Assembly: GCA_015680685.1 (NCBI GenBank)
Contig: MNCI01037673.1
Location: 537,802-601,801 of the forward strand
Length of the DNA: 64,000 nucleotides
Source: Gnetum montanum
Taxonomy: Eukaryota > Streptophyta > Gnetopsida > Gnetales > Gnetaceae
Direction of reading: 5' to 3'
This document shows positions 48,400-60,180 of the stretch, piece by piece. The notes beneath the pieces are model-generated. The model saw only the letters and a program-made list of their open reading frames with translations. It was not told the DNA's origin and searched no databases. Position 1 is the first letter of the stretch. Every line of letters starts with the position of its first letter. The position numbers and the translations under genes were made by a program.

Positions 48400-49753
48400 C
48401 AATCTTTTGGGTGTTTGCTTGTTTTCTAGTCATGGATTCAAGGCATACACTTGAGACTCCTCTAAGTGCAACATGATGGGGCAACATCCTTAGGATGTTC
48501 ATATTGGTAGATGTCACACCTATCACCATCCTTTGATTTAGTTTCCACAACTTTGCCTAATGCAACAATTTTACCCATACCTCTTTGATTGGCACGTTTA
48601 GCTTCCTTTCACCTCTTGTGATTATGATTAGTATCATGTTCTTTGGACTCTTCAACAATTTTTAGGATAGCTTGAAATCTGCTATTTATAGAGTCCGATA
48701 ATTGATCACACTTGGACAAAATTTTAGAGGTAAATTTTTGAAGCAACAAGGTTTTTCGGTTCACCAGCTCATCAAGTGATGATTCCTCCTCACTATCACA
48801 AAATCAAACCTCCCTCTTGTGAATGGAAGGATCACACTTGTATTTTTTTGCACTTCTATGATTTTTCAAATCTCCTTCTTCTTTTGCTACCTACTCAATC
48901 AACCATTGAATTTGATGGGTTCTTAATTTTGACAATCACCCTTGTGCATAGACACTAAGATTTCTACTTATTTTTGATCAAAGCCCATCTATGATGTGGT
49001 AAAGTTGTTCTTATTGAGCATAAGCATGGCCAGGACATTTGTATAATAAGGAATAGTATTGGTCCATGGTGGCATCCAGAGGTTCATGTGTCCCTTGTTT
49101 CCATCCTTGGATCTGCCTCCTCAAATTGGACACTTGGGAGTATGTTTGATATTTATCATTGAATAGTTCGAGCATTGTACTCCAACGTTTGATGGATTCT
49201 AGTTCTAAGGACTAGTACTAGATTTTTGCTTCTTTAATAAGTGTCTTGGGGAATAGCTTAAGCTTTTGCCAATTTTTTTCTATATTTTTCAAGGTACAAG
49301 CATTGTGGAAAGCTTGAAGATGGCTTTGTGGATCTAAATTATATTCCCCTTCGAACTTAGGGATATTGTTCATGTCTAACCTCTTAATCCAACTATCCTT
49401 AATGTGCCTTGTAGGAATTCTCATTACCTTTGCAATGTTTAGCATGCTTCAAGTAGCAAGTAAAGGCTCATTGAGGGCATGATTCTAGTGCCTATGATGC
49501 CCTTTATTAACCCTTCATTCATGGTGGCAAGTCTCTTTTGAATGCATGTGTCTCAGATCTTGACTTTCTTGATAGTTCCTATGATCATCTCGGTCCCATT
49601 GGTTACCTCCATCATGATCGCATTTCTTGTAATTGCATTTAGAGCCAGAAGAAGAAGATGACGATGAAGGTGAAGAGGAAGGAGGATTGGCACCATCACA
49701 ATGTCTACCACCCCCTCTTTGGTGGTCATGACCATGATCATGATCATGTTGTA
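48400..49753 (-). pseudogene. Element 1 gag remnant
   Basis: 49218-49445 reads IPTRHIKDSWIKRLDMNNIP and HLQAFHNACTLKNIEKNWQK, matching element 2 gag. Upstream (49515-49817) is a His/Asp/Ser-rich stretch. Downstream, near 48480-48530, is a degraded zinc-knuckle-like piece (CDIYQYEHPKD). Confidence 0.75.
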
Positions 49754-50706
49754 TGAGAGATGAGGTTTCCTTACACTCAACCATACAAATATGAGCGTAC
49801 ACACATGATCTGGTCAAATTCCAACGACTAGGTGCTTATGCACTTTTACAGAACCCGAGCAGGTTAGTCAAGTGTTGTGTTCCCAAGCTTACTTGTATAG
49901 TGTGATTGTATGGTTAAGTAAACTTGAGGTATATGATTTTTATATATTTTCTAATATTTTATGTTCTGGTGCTACAAAGGGAGAAGTGAACTAATTAAGT
50001 AACTAATTTAACTAATCTACTATGCTCTAACTAGTCCTAACACTAGCATCCCTTCCCACTTGCCATACACATTTTGAACCAGTACAACACTACTAGGATT
50101 ACCAAACGCTAATCATTACTAGGTTACCAAGTGTCCCATGCATGCTCGAAGTGGTCATACTGAGTGTGCTTACTTGGGGAAGTTAACAAGGAGGGAGGGA
50201 GGGAGGGAGGGATGGAGGGNNNNNNNNNNNNNNNNNNNNNNNNNNNNNNNNNNNNNNNNNNNNNNNNNNNNNNNNNNNNNNNNNNNNNNNNNNNNNNNNN
50301 NNNNNNNNNNNNNNNNNNNNATTAACTAAGGAAAGCATTAAATAATTGTAAATAACATTAAATAAGAAATTCTGAATTATGCAAGGTTTATCACAAAGTT
50401 CATCTTTATTTTCGACCACAAGGTATGCTTAGGTACATAATGCTCGAATAAAGATTAGTTCGCTTTATGACTCCTACTGCAAGCACTCAAAAATAATTCC
50501 AACTTTGAGAAGGGAAAAAGGCAAGAGTTCAAGTAAGGGACTAAGACTAATTAACTAACTATTGCCAAACTAAGTGTGGCCATCTCTTATTTATAGGTGA
50601 CAAGACAGGCCCCAATATTAGATGTTCGATATTGCTTGAAAGGCTTCGATATCGTGTACCCAATATTGTGAATGCGATATCATGGCTTTGATATTGTGGC
50701 TCATCA
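49754..50706 (-). mobile_element. LTR G, 3' LTR of minus-strand element 2, with a gap inside
   Basis: Starts TGAGAGATGAGG (plus strand, U5 end) and ends TCATCA at 50706. Minus-strand TATA box at 50588-50595. The U3 resembles that of LTR D, sharing CACCTATAAATAAG and several GATATCG/CAATATT motifs. A (GGGA)n run (about 50190-50219) borders a 101-N gap. The purine-rich tract and internal region of element 2 follow. Confidence 0.8.
50220..50320. other. Assembly gap (101 N)
   Basis: Run of N inside LTR G, directly after a GGGA microsatellite that probably caused it. Confidence 1.
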
Positions 50707-52598
50707 TACTCCCACAACTGAATGAAAACTCATCTTGAGTTCCTTACAAAATATTAGGAAGTTATGGGATTATTGATTGAATGAGAACTGACAGCGATTG
50801 GGAATAACAGACTCAAGGTGCCCAGTGAACGGTTCAACAAACCTATTACAAAATTGGTGTTCACACCCATTATGGTGAACACTATACATAGATGACATCT
50901 AGACCCTCATATGATAGCTTGAGGAGAAAGAGAGAGAGAAAAGAAAATGAGGCGCGTTGTTGCCAATGTCAGAAATGTGCATTCTGTTGTTCATCTATAG
51001 CCCCATGACCAAACTTGTTCCTTGCGTAAACGCTCCAGCTCCAATCCATCTTGAGTGCTTCTTCCTATCCCAATCCATTGTTCATGTAATCACCATATGC
51101 AAACACAACACAGTCACGAATTAGCAAGGATAGATAAGCCATAATGCAGTTGATACCTTACCTCATTATAAGCACATTGGCTGGGTTGTGGGTATGGCAG
51201 ATATTTGGTTAGAGGTTTTTAACTGATAACTACCAAAGGTGTAGGGGTGAGATAGGTAATTGAATGGAAAAATTTGTGACAGGGCCCCCATGACTAAGAG
51301 TGAACCTCCAGTAGCGATAGGGTGGAAAAACTAAAGGAACAATGAAGATGAGGGAAATAACAATAGTGAAGCTCATAAAATGGATGTCATGGATGGGGAT
51401 GAAACAAGAAATGATTGATTGCAAAGAATGTTTAAGGAAAAGAACTTAATAATTGCACTAGAAAGGAATGCCAATGGGTCCTCCCCAAAGTAGGTCCATG
51501 CCTTGTATGCCCTGATAGACCTGCAAACCAAAGAGTCCATAGGCTCTTAGAATGACATATGGAAATAATGGTTAAGAAGTTACCCACAAGAGTTTACTAA
51601 AGACTAACAATGCATCAACCAAGACATAGACTAATCATAAAATTGAAAATGAGGTGGAATATGGGAAGAAATATGGAAGGAGAGGAGGAAATGAAATGGA
51701 ATCCCAAGAGTAAGGTTGTGTAAAGTTCCTTGTGTATTATGTGGTTAAGGGGACTAAATAAAATTCATCCCAAGTTCAGACTCACCAACCAAATCTAGTG
51801 ACCTCGCATCAATACATTTGACCAACCCATTCTCATGAAGTAATAATAATGCATCCATCGAGTTACCACCATTCCAAGGAGAGAAAGATAGGGAAGCAAG
51901 AAGCGAGAAAGGGCCTTAATTAGAGGGAACTTTCAGGCATGGGTAACATGTCTTTCTAGTGCCATAACCAGTGTTTACAGCCCATGTTTCTTATTATGTC
52001 TAAGGGGTGTGCTTTGAATTACCACTAGTTTTTGTTTGGACATGAGAACCACACCATGCAAAGACCCATTTAATTCATTCGACTTCCTAATGTTTGGTCA
52101 TCAGTGGAATGGCAGAAAACCCATGAAAAACATCCAAGTACCCAAGAGAATAGCCAACACAAGTGCATCAAATCCCCTTGGAGTCACATCCTTTTTAATC
52201 ATTGAGTCCTTCCTTGGTTTGAAGAATACCAAGTCATCAATTCATTAATAATTTTATTTAGAAAATGGGATAGTACAGTTCCAAAGCCAAGGAAGACCAC
52301 AACGTTGAATGGATGAATGGATGAATGGATGACATGAACTCATTGCCTGTTTTATCAAAAGAACCATATCTTAGTGTTAACATTAAAAGTCAAAGGTAAA
52401 AACCAAACATTAGCAATCAACATTATTATAGTCCAACCCAACATCATGAGCGCTTATTATATGAAGAATGAAAGTAAATCAAACAAAGAAATAGTAAAAA
52501 TGTGAACGATGTGTAAAAAAAAAATAAGTAAAATTGAAAAGATGTGTAAAAAAAATGTGTAAAACAAAAATACAAAAAGAGCTAAGGGCTTAGAATGG

Positions 52599-52952
52599 TT
52601 AGCCTTGGTGGCCATCTCCCGCACGATTGAGTTGGAAGGAGGATATCTGAAATAATGAGTAGGGTTGTTCACCAATAGAGGTAGTATGGATACTAGCTGT
52701 TCGAGGCTCATGGAAAGGTTTGGTTTGTTGGATGTTAACCAACAATTTCTTATCTAGGCTATCAAGTTTGTAAATCATTATGGCTCCTGAAGGAAAAGTT
52801 GCATGAATAATATAAGGTCCTTTCCATAGCATTTGAAATTTAGTGCATTGTGGCACGTGTGTGGGGTTCCAATAAAAAACCTTATCTCTCGGTTGGTCCT
52901 TAACTTTTCTAATTTTCAGGTCATGACATTGTTTATTAAAAGCCTTGTGCAA
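52599..52952 (-). pseudogene. Element 2 integrase C-terminal region
   Basis: Reads DKVFYWNPTHVPQCTKFQML then WKGPYIIHATFPSGAIMIY. This matches the region after the integrase core in Athila-type elements (the family usually has RLRLFPGKL..RWSGPF). No chromodomain follows. Confidence 0.75.
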
Positions 52953-53093
52953 TTCATTAGATGATAGGGTGACTAATCGGTTCTAATCTAGCAGGTTAAG
53001 GTTCATTAATCATTCTTTTTGTGCTAGATTAAGGTCAAGGTTGAGATCACACACCGTAGATAGTGTACGGAGTTTTGCTTGAATAGGAAGCAT

Positions 53094-53612
53094 TCAGAGT
53101 TTTCCATACACTAACTCAGAGGGAGAGTAGCCTATAGGGAGTTTCCATGTGAAGTGGTATGACCAAAGAGCATCGTTTAGTTTGGTGCTCCAGTCTTGCC
53201 TATATTTGCTAATAGTTCTTGTCAATATTTTCGTAATCTCCCTATTGGTTACTTCAGCTTGACCATTTGCTTGAGGGTGGTATGGTGTAGTTAGTTTGTG
53301 TTCAACTCCTAAGCGTTGCATCAACTTTCGAAAAGTCGCACTCATAAAATGTGTACCATTATTCGAAATAAGTGCACGAGGCATACCAAACCTGTTAACA
53401 ATTTTTTGTTGAACAAATCGTGCAATGGTAGATGATGTATAGTTCATAACAACAACTGCTTCTGCCCATTTTGTAAAGTAGTCAACCATAACAACAATGT
53501 TGGCTTTTTCATTGGACATTGGTGTACTAGGCCCCATAAAATCAACTCCCCATATATCAAAGGGTTCTAAAGGTTGAATCCATTGTTGTGGACCCTCCAT
53601 CCTAGCAGTCAC
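53094..53612 (-). pseudogene. Element 2 integrase core (172-codon open frame)
   Basis: Longest intact pol piece. FDIWGVDFMGP carries the first catalytic Asp. ISNNGTHFMSATFRKLMQRL carries Asn where the second Asp (ISDNGTHF-type) is expected. GQAEVTNREI carries the catalytic Glu. It continues RQDWSTKLNDALWSYHFTWK. The Asp-to-Asn change should abolish strand transfer. Confidence 0.88.
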
Positions 53613-53999
53613 TCCCCCATCACATTGGCAACACTCACAAGATTGGACGAAATGATGAGCATCCTAGAATAATGTAGGCCAATAATATCCTACAAGCAAG
53701 ATTTTAATGGCTATTCATCTCCCAGCATAATGACCCCCATAAGGACCCTCATGAGCATCTTGGAGAACTCGTAATTAATCTACATTGGGAACACACCATC
53801 AGACCAAGCCATTGGAACATACCTTATAAAGGTGTCTATTGATTTCCATGAAATATTTGGACATACTAATCATTATATGGAATGGTCTGGACCAGTCAGG
53901 AGCTTGTAGAATAGGTGTTTCTACAAGCTTCTATTTTAAAGTTTGAACAGCTAACTCACATTCTTTGGTCCATTCAAAAGGTACGTCCTTTTTTGTTAG

Positions 54000-55022
54000 T
54001 TCAACCAATGGTTTTGCAACCCTTGAAAAGTTCTCTATGAATCTTCTATAATATCTAGTGTGTCCAAGGAATGATTAGATGTCTTTTATCATTTTAGGTT
54101 GGTGTGTGATTCCTTGGATGACTTTGATCTTTTCGGGGTCTACCTTTATCCCTATTTGTGAAATCTTATGCCCTAATACTACGCCTTCTTGAAGCATTAA
54201 ATGGCTTTTTTTACTAGTTGAGCCTTAAGTTGGTTTCAACACATCATTTCAATACCTTCTCTACTTGGTCCAATGCTTGTTCAAAGCTTGCTTCGTAGGT
54301 GGAGAAATCGTCCATGAAGACCTCTACACCATTCCCTATTTGCTGCTGAAAGATACTTAGAACCAAACATTGAAACATTGCAGGAGCATTACATAGGCCA
54401 AACGACATCTATTTGTATGTAAATGTCCCCCAAGGACTTGTGAATGTGGTCTTGGCTTGGTCTTCTAGTGCTATTTGGATTTGGTTGTATCCACGGTATC
54501 CATACAGAAAACTATAGTAGCGATGCCTGCAATGGTGTCTAAGACCTGGTTGATGAATGACAATGGAAAGTGGTCTTTGAATGTTGCCATGTTTAGTAGT
54601 CTAAATTCTATACACACCCTTCATTTACCTCCATTTTTGGGCATAATAACTAATGGACTAACCCATTCGCTATTAGCAATGGGGTAGATGAACCCAGCTT
54701 TTAAAAGTTCAATTTCCTCCTTACCCACTTGCTTAAGTTTTGGGTTCAATCGGCTCTGTGGTTGTCATTGACGCTTCATAGAGGGGTTAGTGTAAATTCT
54801 ATGTTAGCATATCCTAGGGTCTATTATAGTTAATTCGAGATATGACCAAGAAAAGGCTTTTGACCATTTGTTCACCATTTTTAGCAGCTTCTCTTTTTGT
54901 TGAGGAGCGAGCTTAGCATTAATAATTACCAATTTTCCATTTTTGAGAAATGTGTACTCCATACTGGTGGGCAACGATTTTAACTCTAGGGGCTCTTGCT
55001 TAAAGTTTTCAGTGATTTCCAA
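54000..55022 (-). pseudogene. Element 2 reverse transcriptase remnant
   Basis: 54804-55022 is the leader (EPLELKSLPTSMEYTFLKNG, LAPQQKEKLLKMVNKWSKAF). Further on, across frame breaks, come SEWVSPLVIMPKNGG, LLNMATFKDHFPLSFINQVL and VEVFMDDFSTY. The FMDD catalytic box is intact here (about 54303-54320). Several stops lie between blocks. Confidence 0.85.
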
Positions 55023-55274
55023 CTTTCCCCAGTTGATATTTTCAATGTCAAAACTTGGAAGTTGACGATGGACTTACTCTAATGTGTCTATGGTATCGAC
55101 GTAAGCGTAAGTCAAACCCTCAATTGGTTCCATGCATATAGTTGAGTTTCTCTCTTGGTTAGTTGTCAGCCACTGGGTGCCTTTCTGTCTTGTGGGTATT
55201 GCATACAGGAACCTTTGTACATTAGTTACTTGTACACATTGGTTGCATGCAGGCAATGTTACACGTTGTACAAA

Positions 55275-55874
55275 CTAGAACTTCTGCACGCAATTACACC
55301 CTATGTCACTACATGCAATGCATGGAACTTTCTTCTTCTTGATCTTTTCAAACATATTTTTCTTTGATATCTCTAGGGAAAGATCACGTATTCCTATGTG
55401 TGCATCAATTGTGCTTAGCCATGCTCTTCCCATTATGATAGGGAAGTTCCCCTTATAGTTGTTGACTTGAATCACTAGGAAGTCGGCTGGATACAATTAT
55501 CCACAAATAGTGGTAATAGTGTCCTCCAGTAGTCCTAATGGGATAGTGATGGACTGGTTGACCAGCTCTAAATGAATGTTACTCTTTTTTAGTGGAGGCA
55601 GGTTCTAGGCTTTGTACATTTCTTAAGAGATTAAGTTGATACTAGAACCTGAATCCAAAAGAGCCTTGCAAGGTTCATTCCCAGCGATTTGTAAATATAT
55701 AAGAGGACTCCTAGGATCGAAGAATTTCCTAGGAACATGGCCAGCCTTAATCCAATCGATAATGGCATGTATCAACATGACCATATGCGTTGAATGTGGC
55801 CTTTGGTTTGAAGGGAGTTCTAAAGTTTCGGATGATGGTGAGGCCTTTGGAGAGTTAGCTGTTTGTGATTGCAA
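55275..55874 (-). pseudogene. Element 2 aspartic protease region
   Basis: 55623-55874 ends in CKALLDSGSSINLIS with the catalytic D-S-G present, preceded by SPLIYLQIAGNEP. 55275-55496 gives the second half (ADFLVIQVNNYKGNFPIIMG, RAWLSTIDAHIGIRD). A stop or frame change separates them. Confidence 0.82.
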
Positions 55875-55896
55875 GGACTTAGTTGGACTGTCAATC

Positions 55897-57560
55897 CTAA
55901 AAGAAAGGTCTCTTCTTTACATGATTGTTAGAACCAATAGTTTGGTGAGGATTAACAACCCTTGTAGCATTACCTTGCTGCGGTTGGGAAAGGAGCTCAC
56001 CTTGCATGGCTGGAGCAGGTGGTAATGGAGTTAAGGATGGAAGAGATGCAGCTGGATGAGAAGGATAGTATGTTTGTGAAACATCACCTCTAGGAGAAGG
56101 AGTTATATAATACTCATGGACTTGATAGTGAGGTTGGGGAGTAACATGACTAGTAGAGTCACGTGGAGAGATTGGCTGTTGCATGTAGTATCCATACAAG
56201 TCAAATTAACAGTAAGGGTACTATTGACGTGGTGGTGGAATTTCCCATGATTGTGGGTGCTACCATTGTTGATACTACTCATTTGGTTATGGTGGAGTTC
56301 CACTTGGATAATACATCAAGGCTTGGTGGAACTGCCTTGGGTTACCTTGGGGATAAGGTAACCTTCGGGGTGTTTACCTTCTGTTTAATCGTGGGTTGAG
56401 TGCATACATCCTAGACTCTTGAAAGTCTGAGATTACAGGCCAACATCCCTTAGGATGGTCATATTGGCATATCTCACATCCACCATCATTTTCTGTATCC
56501 AAATTCACAACCTCTTCTATGATGGCAACTTTTCCCTTACCTTTGTTACGTGCATATTCAGCTTCTCTCTTTTTTCTCCTTTCTCGATCACTACCTTCCT
56601 CTGTGGACTTCTCTACTATTTTGAGAACTATTTAAAATCTATTATATAGGGAGTCCCACATTTGGTCCACCGTTGCCAATACTTCCAATGCAAGTTTTTA
56701 AATGGGCAAGGTTTTCCTATTCACCATCTCTTCAAGTGGTGACTCTTCTTCATTCTCACAAAATCTAACTCCCTTCTTTCAGAGGGAAGGATCTCTATTA
56801 TATTCTTCCGTACTCTCTCTTTTTCTTAACTCACCTTCCTCTTTAGCAACTTGCTCCAACAATGTTTGTACTTGATGGGCCCTAAGCTCATATAGCCTTT
56901 CTTGGAAATAAGTCCCAAGGGTTCTTTACATTTCATGCCTAAGCCCATGTACGAGATGGCATAGTTGTTCCCTTTGTGAGTAACCATGGCCTAGGCAACA
57001 TTGTAATAGTGCATAATATCGGCCCATGGCAGCATCAAAGGGTTCATGTCCTCCTTGTTTCCATCCTTGGATTTTCTTTCGCAGGTTGGACACTCGGGAG
57101 TATGTTTGATACTTATCATTGAATAGTCCTAACGTGGTATTCCATCGGCGAATGGACTCCGATTCTAAGCACCGGTACCAGCTTTCCACTTCCTTGATTA
57201 GTGTCCGTGGAAACAACTTGAGTTTTTTCTCTTCATTTTCTATGTTTTGCAAGGTGCATGCATTATGAAATGCTTGCAAATGATTTTGAGGATCAGCGTT
57301 GTATCCCCCTTCAAATAGTGAGATATTATTCATGTCCAATCTTTTGATCCTACTATCTTTTTGGTGCCTTGTTGGGATTCTAATAGCCTCAGTTATATCT
57401 AACATTCTTCAGGTAGCGAGTAGGGGTTCATCGTGATCATTCTGTCTATGGTGTCTATGATGCCTATGTTGTTCCCTACTCTCCCTCCTTTCATGATGAG
57501 TTCCTCTAGAATGCCTCTAGAATATCTTTTCATTATTTTATATTTTTTCCATTTCTTAAA
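55897..57560 (-). pseudogene. Element 2 gag region
   Basis: 56926-57405 is an open 159-codon frame with the retrotransposon gag fold signature (GGYNADPQNHLQAFHNACTL, VESWYRCLESESIRRWNTTL, YYALLQCCLGHGYSQREQL). Upstream is an Arg/His-rich stretch (REQHRHHRHHRQNDHDEP). Downstream comes a shortened zinc knuckle CEICQYDHPKGC near 56440-56475, then a Pro/Gln/Tyr-rich linker (55897-56199). Stops interrupt the links. Confidence 0.82.
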
Positions 57561-57660
57561 CCATCTACAATTCTTTGATATTTTTTGCTTCTTTTTAATC
57601 ATTTTCATTCTTAATATCTTTTACAATTTTTCAAACTTTGTTTACATGCTACTTATACAT

Positions 57661-58399
57661 ATTTCTATTAATTTTGAATAAAACACATTGAATAAAGCAA
57701 GATGTAGTTCCAATCAGGTGAATATTTCTCTATGTTATCAAATCATAAGGGATTGATTATTTGTACAGTGAGACCACACCATCCATCCATCCATTTCAAT
57801 AATAAGAGGTTCTTACCATGGCCATAATGATATTCTTTTCATCATCAAACTAATAATAAACTTGTGATCATTATTCTTAGACAGAAAATTGAAGAACCAA
57901 GTGGGAATGTAAAGGGTGTGACATTAATGGTGTTGGCGACCGTTTGGGACGCGACCGCCAACGAGTGTCCTCGAACAGGATTTAGGTGCCTGCTGGTCTC
58001 TGGCAACACCAAGGCCCAAATACCTCCAAATAAACTCAGTAGTTAATGTGAGTATGTGTGTGTGTTGTTGCGGCGTGCAGTTGTGAAAAATGAAACGATT
58101 GCATTGTGTGTAAACTACAAATGACATATCTTAAAGAGATTCAGCCAACTTTGCCAAGTATTGTGAGTTGTTGAGAGTCCCTATTTTGTTCAATTGCCTA
58201 GTCTACGTGGTCCTTATAATACCTACTTGTAACAAATAAAATTTTGCAAAAACATTTGAGCACAACTCTATGAATCTACTTCTAATTTTCCCTAGAGAAA
58301 GAGATAGTTCCACAAGAAAACTAGAAATAGAGCAAGATTCAATGGAAATAGANCAACAATTACATTTAACAGAACCTTTGAAAGGCTTGACAATTTCTG
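57661..58399. other. Spacer with a GC-rich inverted repeat
   Basis: 57930-57970 is a GC island with GTTGGCG and CGCCAAC arms about 17 bases apart. Otherwise AT-rich, with a (GTAT/GTGT)n-like run near 58049-58063. It does not match the LTR family. Confidence 0.4.
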
Positions 58400-59340
58400 A
58401 TTGAAATACCATGGAGATTCCCTTTAAAGATAAAAAGAAGCTATTCTGGTCCTATCAAAATACCAAAGATTTTCTGAACCCTCTTGACTACTGAATCGTT
58501 TAATGGCATGACTATAAGCAGAGGCTTTCTTACAACGATCTCAATAGCAGCTCCCATACGTTGCACAATAACAAAATTTACTACTAAAATGCTCTTAAGG
58601 CTTTTAAACACAAGCGCTTCTATGGAAAAATTTTAACAGAAATTTCTATTGGGCAATAAGAACGATAAGAGCAATCTAAAAATCCCAAAATTACTTGCCA
58701 AGGATGATACTATCTAAACCACTAGCTAAACAATTTAAACAAAATAAAAATAAAACATAACTCACAGGACCATGACAAAGAGGCTGAAATCCTTTATTTA
58801 GCAAGCCATCAAGCAATCGTTCACACTTTCTTCTTTACAAATGCTCTTCTCCCAAGACGCAAAGTGTGTCTCCAAGTGAGAGCCCAAGTGCAAGCTAGTA
58901 GCCTTCCAAAGTGTAGTATCAATGTCTTCTTCCAAGTGTGATATGCGAGAGACCCTTTCTTTTGACCCCTGAAGCCTTTTTATAGGGTTTAGAGGTAGTT
59001 ACATATTCAAAAATATCTTACCTATCTTCTCTCTCAAGTAACTTGGCCAACCAATTAGGAGATTACTTGCCCAACAAGTTAGGTAAGTTACAAAAAATCT
59101 TGGGTGGTTGTAACCATCATATAGATAAAAAATCTACAGCTGAGAAGTGTCTAGTTCATGTTTGATATTGGGTAAATATCCCATGAATTTTTGTCTTTGA
59201 ATATATTTTAATATAGAGGTATCCAATATTTATATCCAATGTTCATCTTCGTTAAGTTGAGGCTTTAGAAATGTTTCATTTTCATAAACGAATATAATTG
59301 AATATAAAATTGATTTAAGGGATGGCCGATGAAAGAAAAT
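58400..59340 (-). mobile_element. Possible LTR of another family, minus strand
   Basis: Minus strand reads CCCTATAAAAAGGC near 58978, a good TATA box. About 190 bases of leader-like sequence follow, then AAATAAAGGATTT near 58792, as in an LTR U3-R layout. No TG/CA ends or partner copy were found. It could instead be a decayed host promoter. Confidence 0.3.
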
Positions 59341-60180
59341 ATACTTTTCAAAAGTGAAGGCCTTAAATAATTTTTCCAAAGTTAATCGAGATATCGTGAA
59401 GGACATAGTATGTAGTTAAACCAGCTGCCCGATGGCTTCTCCTTCGCGCAGCCCACCTCCGTAGCTTGTGCTCTGCTCCGCCGAACTTGTCTTGCTCAAT
59501 GAACCTCCCAAAAATATGATGGTAGTTGGAACCACTTCTACGCACCGTTCGGCAGCAGTTGCCATTTTTCCCATGTCGGCAGTGAAATGGCTTGGAACTG
59601 CAAACCCTCGGTGATGATGACCTACTTCTACATGTGGGCCGCGTTTGAGTATGGCGCGTTAAGCGCCAACGGTGTGGGTGCGTCCGCGGTTACCACCTGT
59701 CTTCGGCGAAGAAAACAGACACCTTCCTTGTCCTTGGAAGCGCTCAGTATTTTTCTTTGCCGATAATTGCCCATAACCGAGGGCGCAGGTGCAGGCACAG
59801 TAACCGCCTGCGTTTTAGCCCTGTTTCGTTTATTTTGCTGTAACCTGTTACTTCAAAAACTATTAAATTGCTTATTATTACATGCTCTGGCCGCGAAATT
59901 AGGCTTACTGTAAAAACAAAAAGAAGAAACCTTGCGTAGCAAGCATTTGACGAAATTCTGAAGAGGAATATGAGGTTATCCCTGGTGGTTCTTGGCATTT
60001 TTTTATCAGCAAGCATAACTTTCATAATTTCATTGTTTTGGTTGCTATATTGGTGAGAACCACCATGTTGCTTTGAGAGTAAGTGTATCGTCTTTCCAGC
60101 TTCCAAAAAACGTTTTTCCAATGCCTGGACTATGCCACATTATATCACAAGATGTGCCTCTGTCTCTAAAATTATTTGGC
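59341..60180. other. GC-richer unrecognised block
   Basis: 59400-59830 is GC-rich with an open plus-strand frame of about 85 codons (NHFYAPFGSSCHFSHVGSEM, MMTYFYMWAAFEYGALSANG) that lacks an ATG. On the minus strand are ORFs of 60 (59363-59545) and 125 codons (59744-60121). None shows a known domain. It may be a gene remnant inside the host element. Confidence 0.3.

Larger units (their letters stand above)
42197..49753 (-). mobile_element. Element 1: Athila/Tat-like Ty3/gypsy internal region, degenerate
   Basis: In minus-strand order: gag, protease, reverse transcriptase, RNase H, integrase, then about 2 kb of non-coding 3' region ending at a purine-rich tract next to LTR F. Every domain is broken by stops or frameshifts. 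The 5' end is cut inside the gag region at 49753, where LTR G begins, and no primer-binding site or own 5' LTR is seen. The domain order, the FKDAH block in the integrase N-terminus, the RT leader type and the lack of a chromodomain point to the non-chromovirus branch. Confidence 0.85.
50707..57660 (-). mobile_element. Element 2: Athila/Tat-like Ty3/gypsy internal region, degenerate
   Basis: Same order and layout as element 1 but better preserved in gag and integrase. Its 3' non-coding part (50.7-52.5 kb) aligns with 42.2-44.0 kb, sharing for example CTAAGGGGTGTGCTTTGAAT and GAACCACACCATGCAAAGAC. RNase H and neighbouring sequence (about 540 bases) are deleted near 53870. The left LTR is G. 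No LTR of this family is found on the right, so the element is 5'-truncated or ends in unrecognised sequence near 57.7 kb. Confidence 0.85.

Noticed and set aside
49553-49804. Histidine/aspartate-rich protein as a separate gene
   Set aside because: It is the low-complexity N-terminal gag stretch of element 1 running into LTR G. The CATGAT repeats create the composition.
50138-50419. ORFs across the GGGA repeat and the second gap
   Set aside because: Built from a microsatellite and unknown bases.
54475-54687. Plus-strand ORFs across the pol regions (also 45309-45545, 55636-56025, 56163-56399)
   Set aside because: Antisense shadows of the minus-strand gag-pol sequence.
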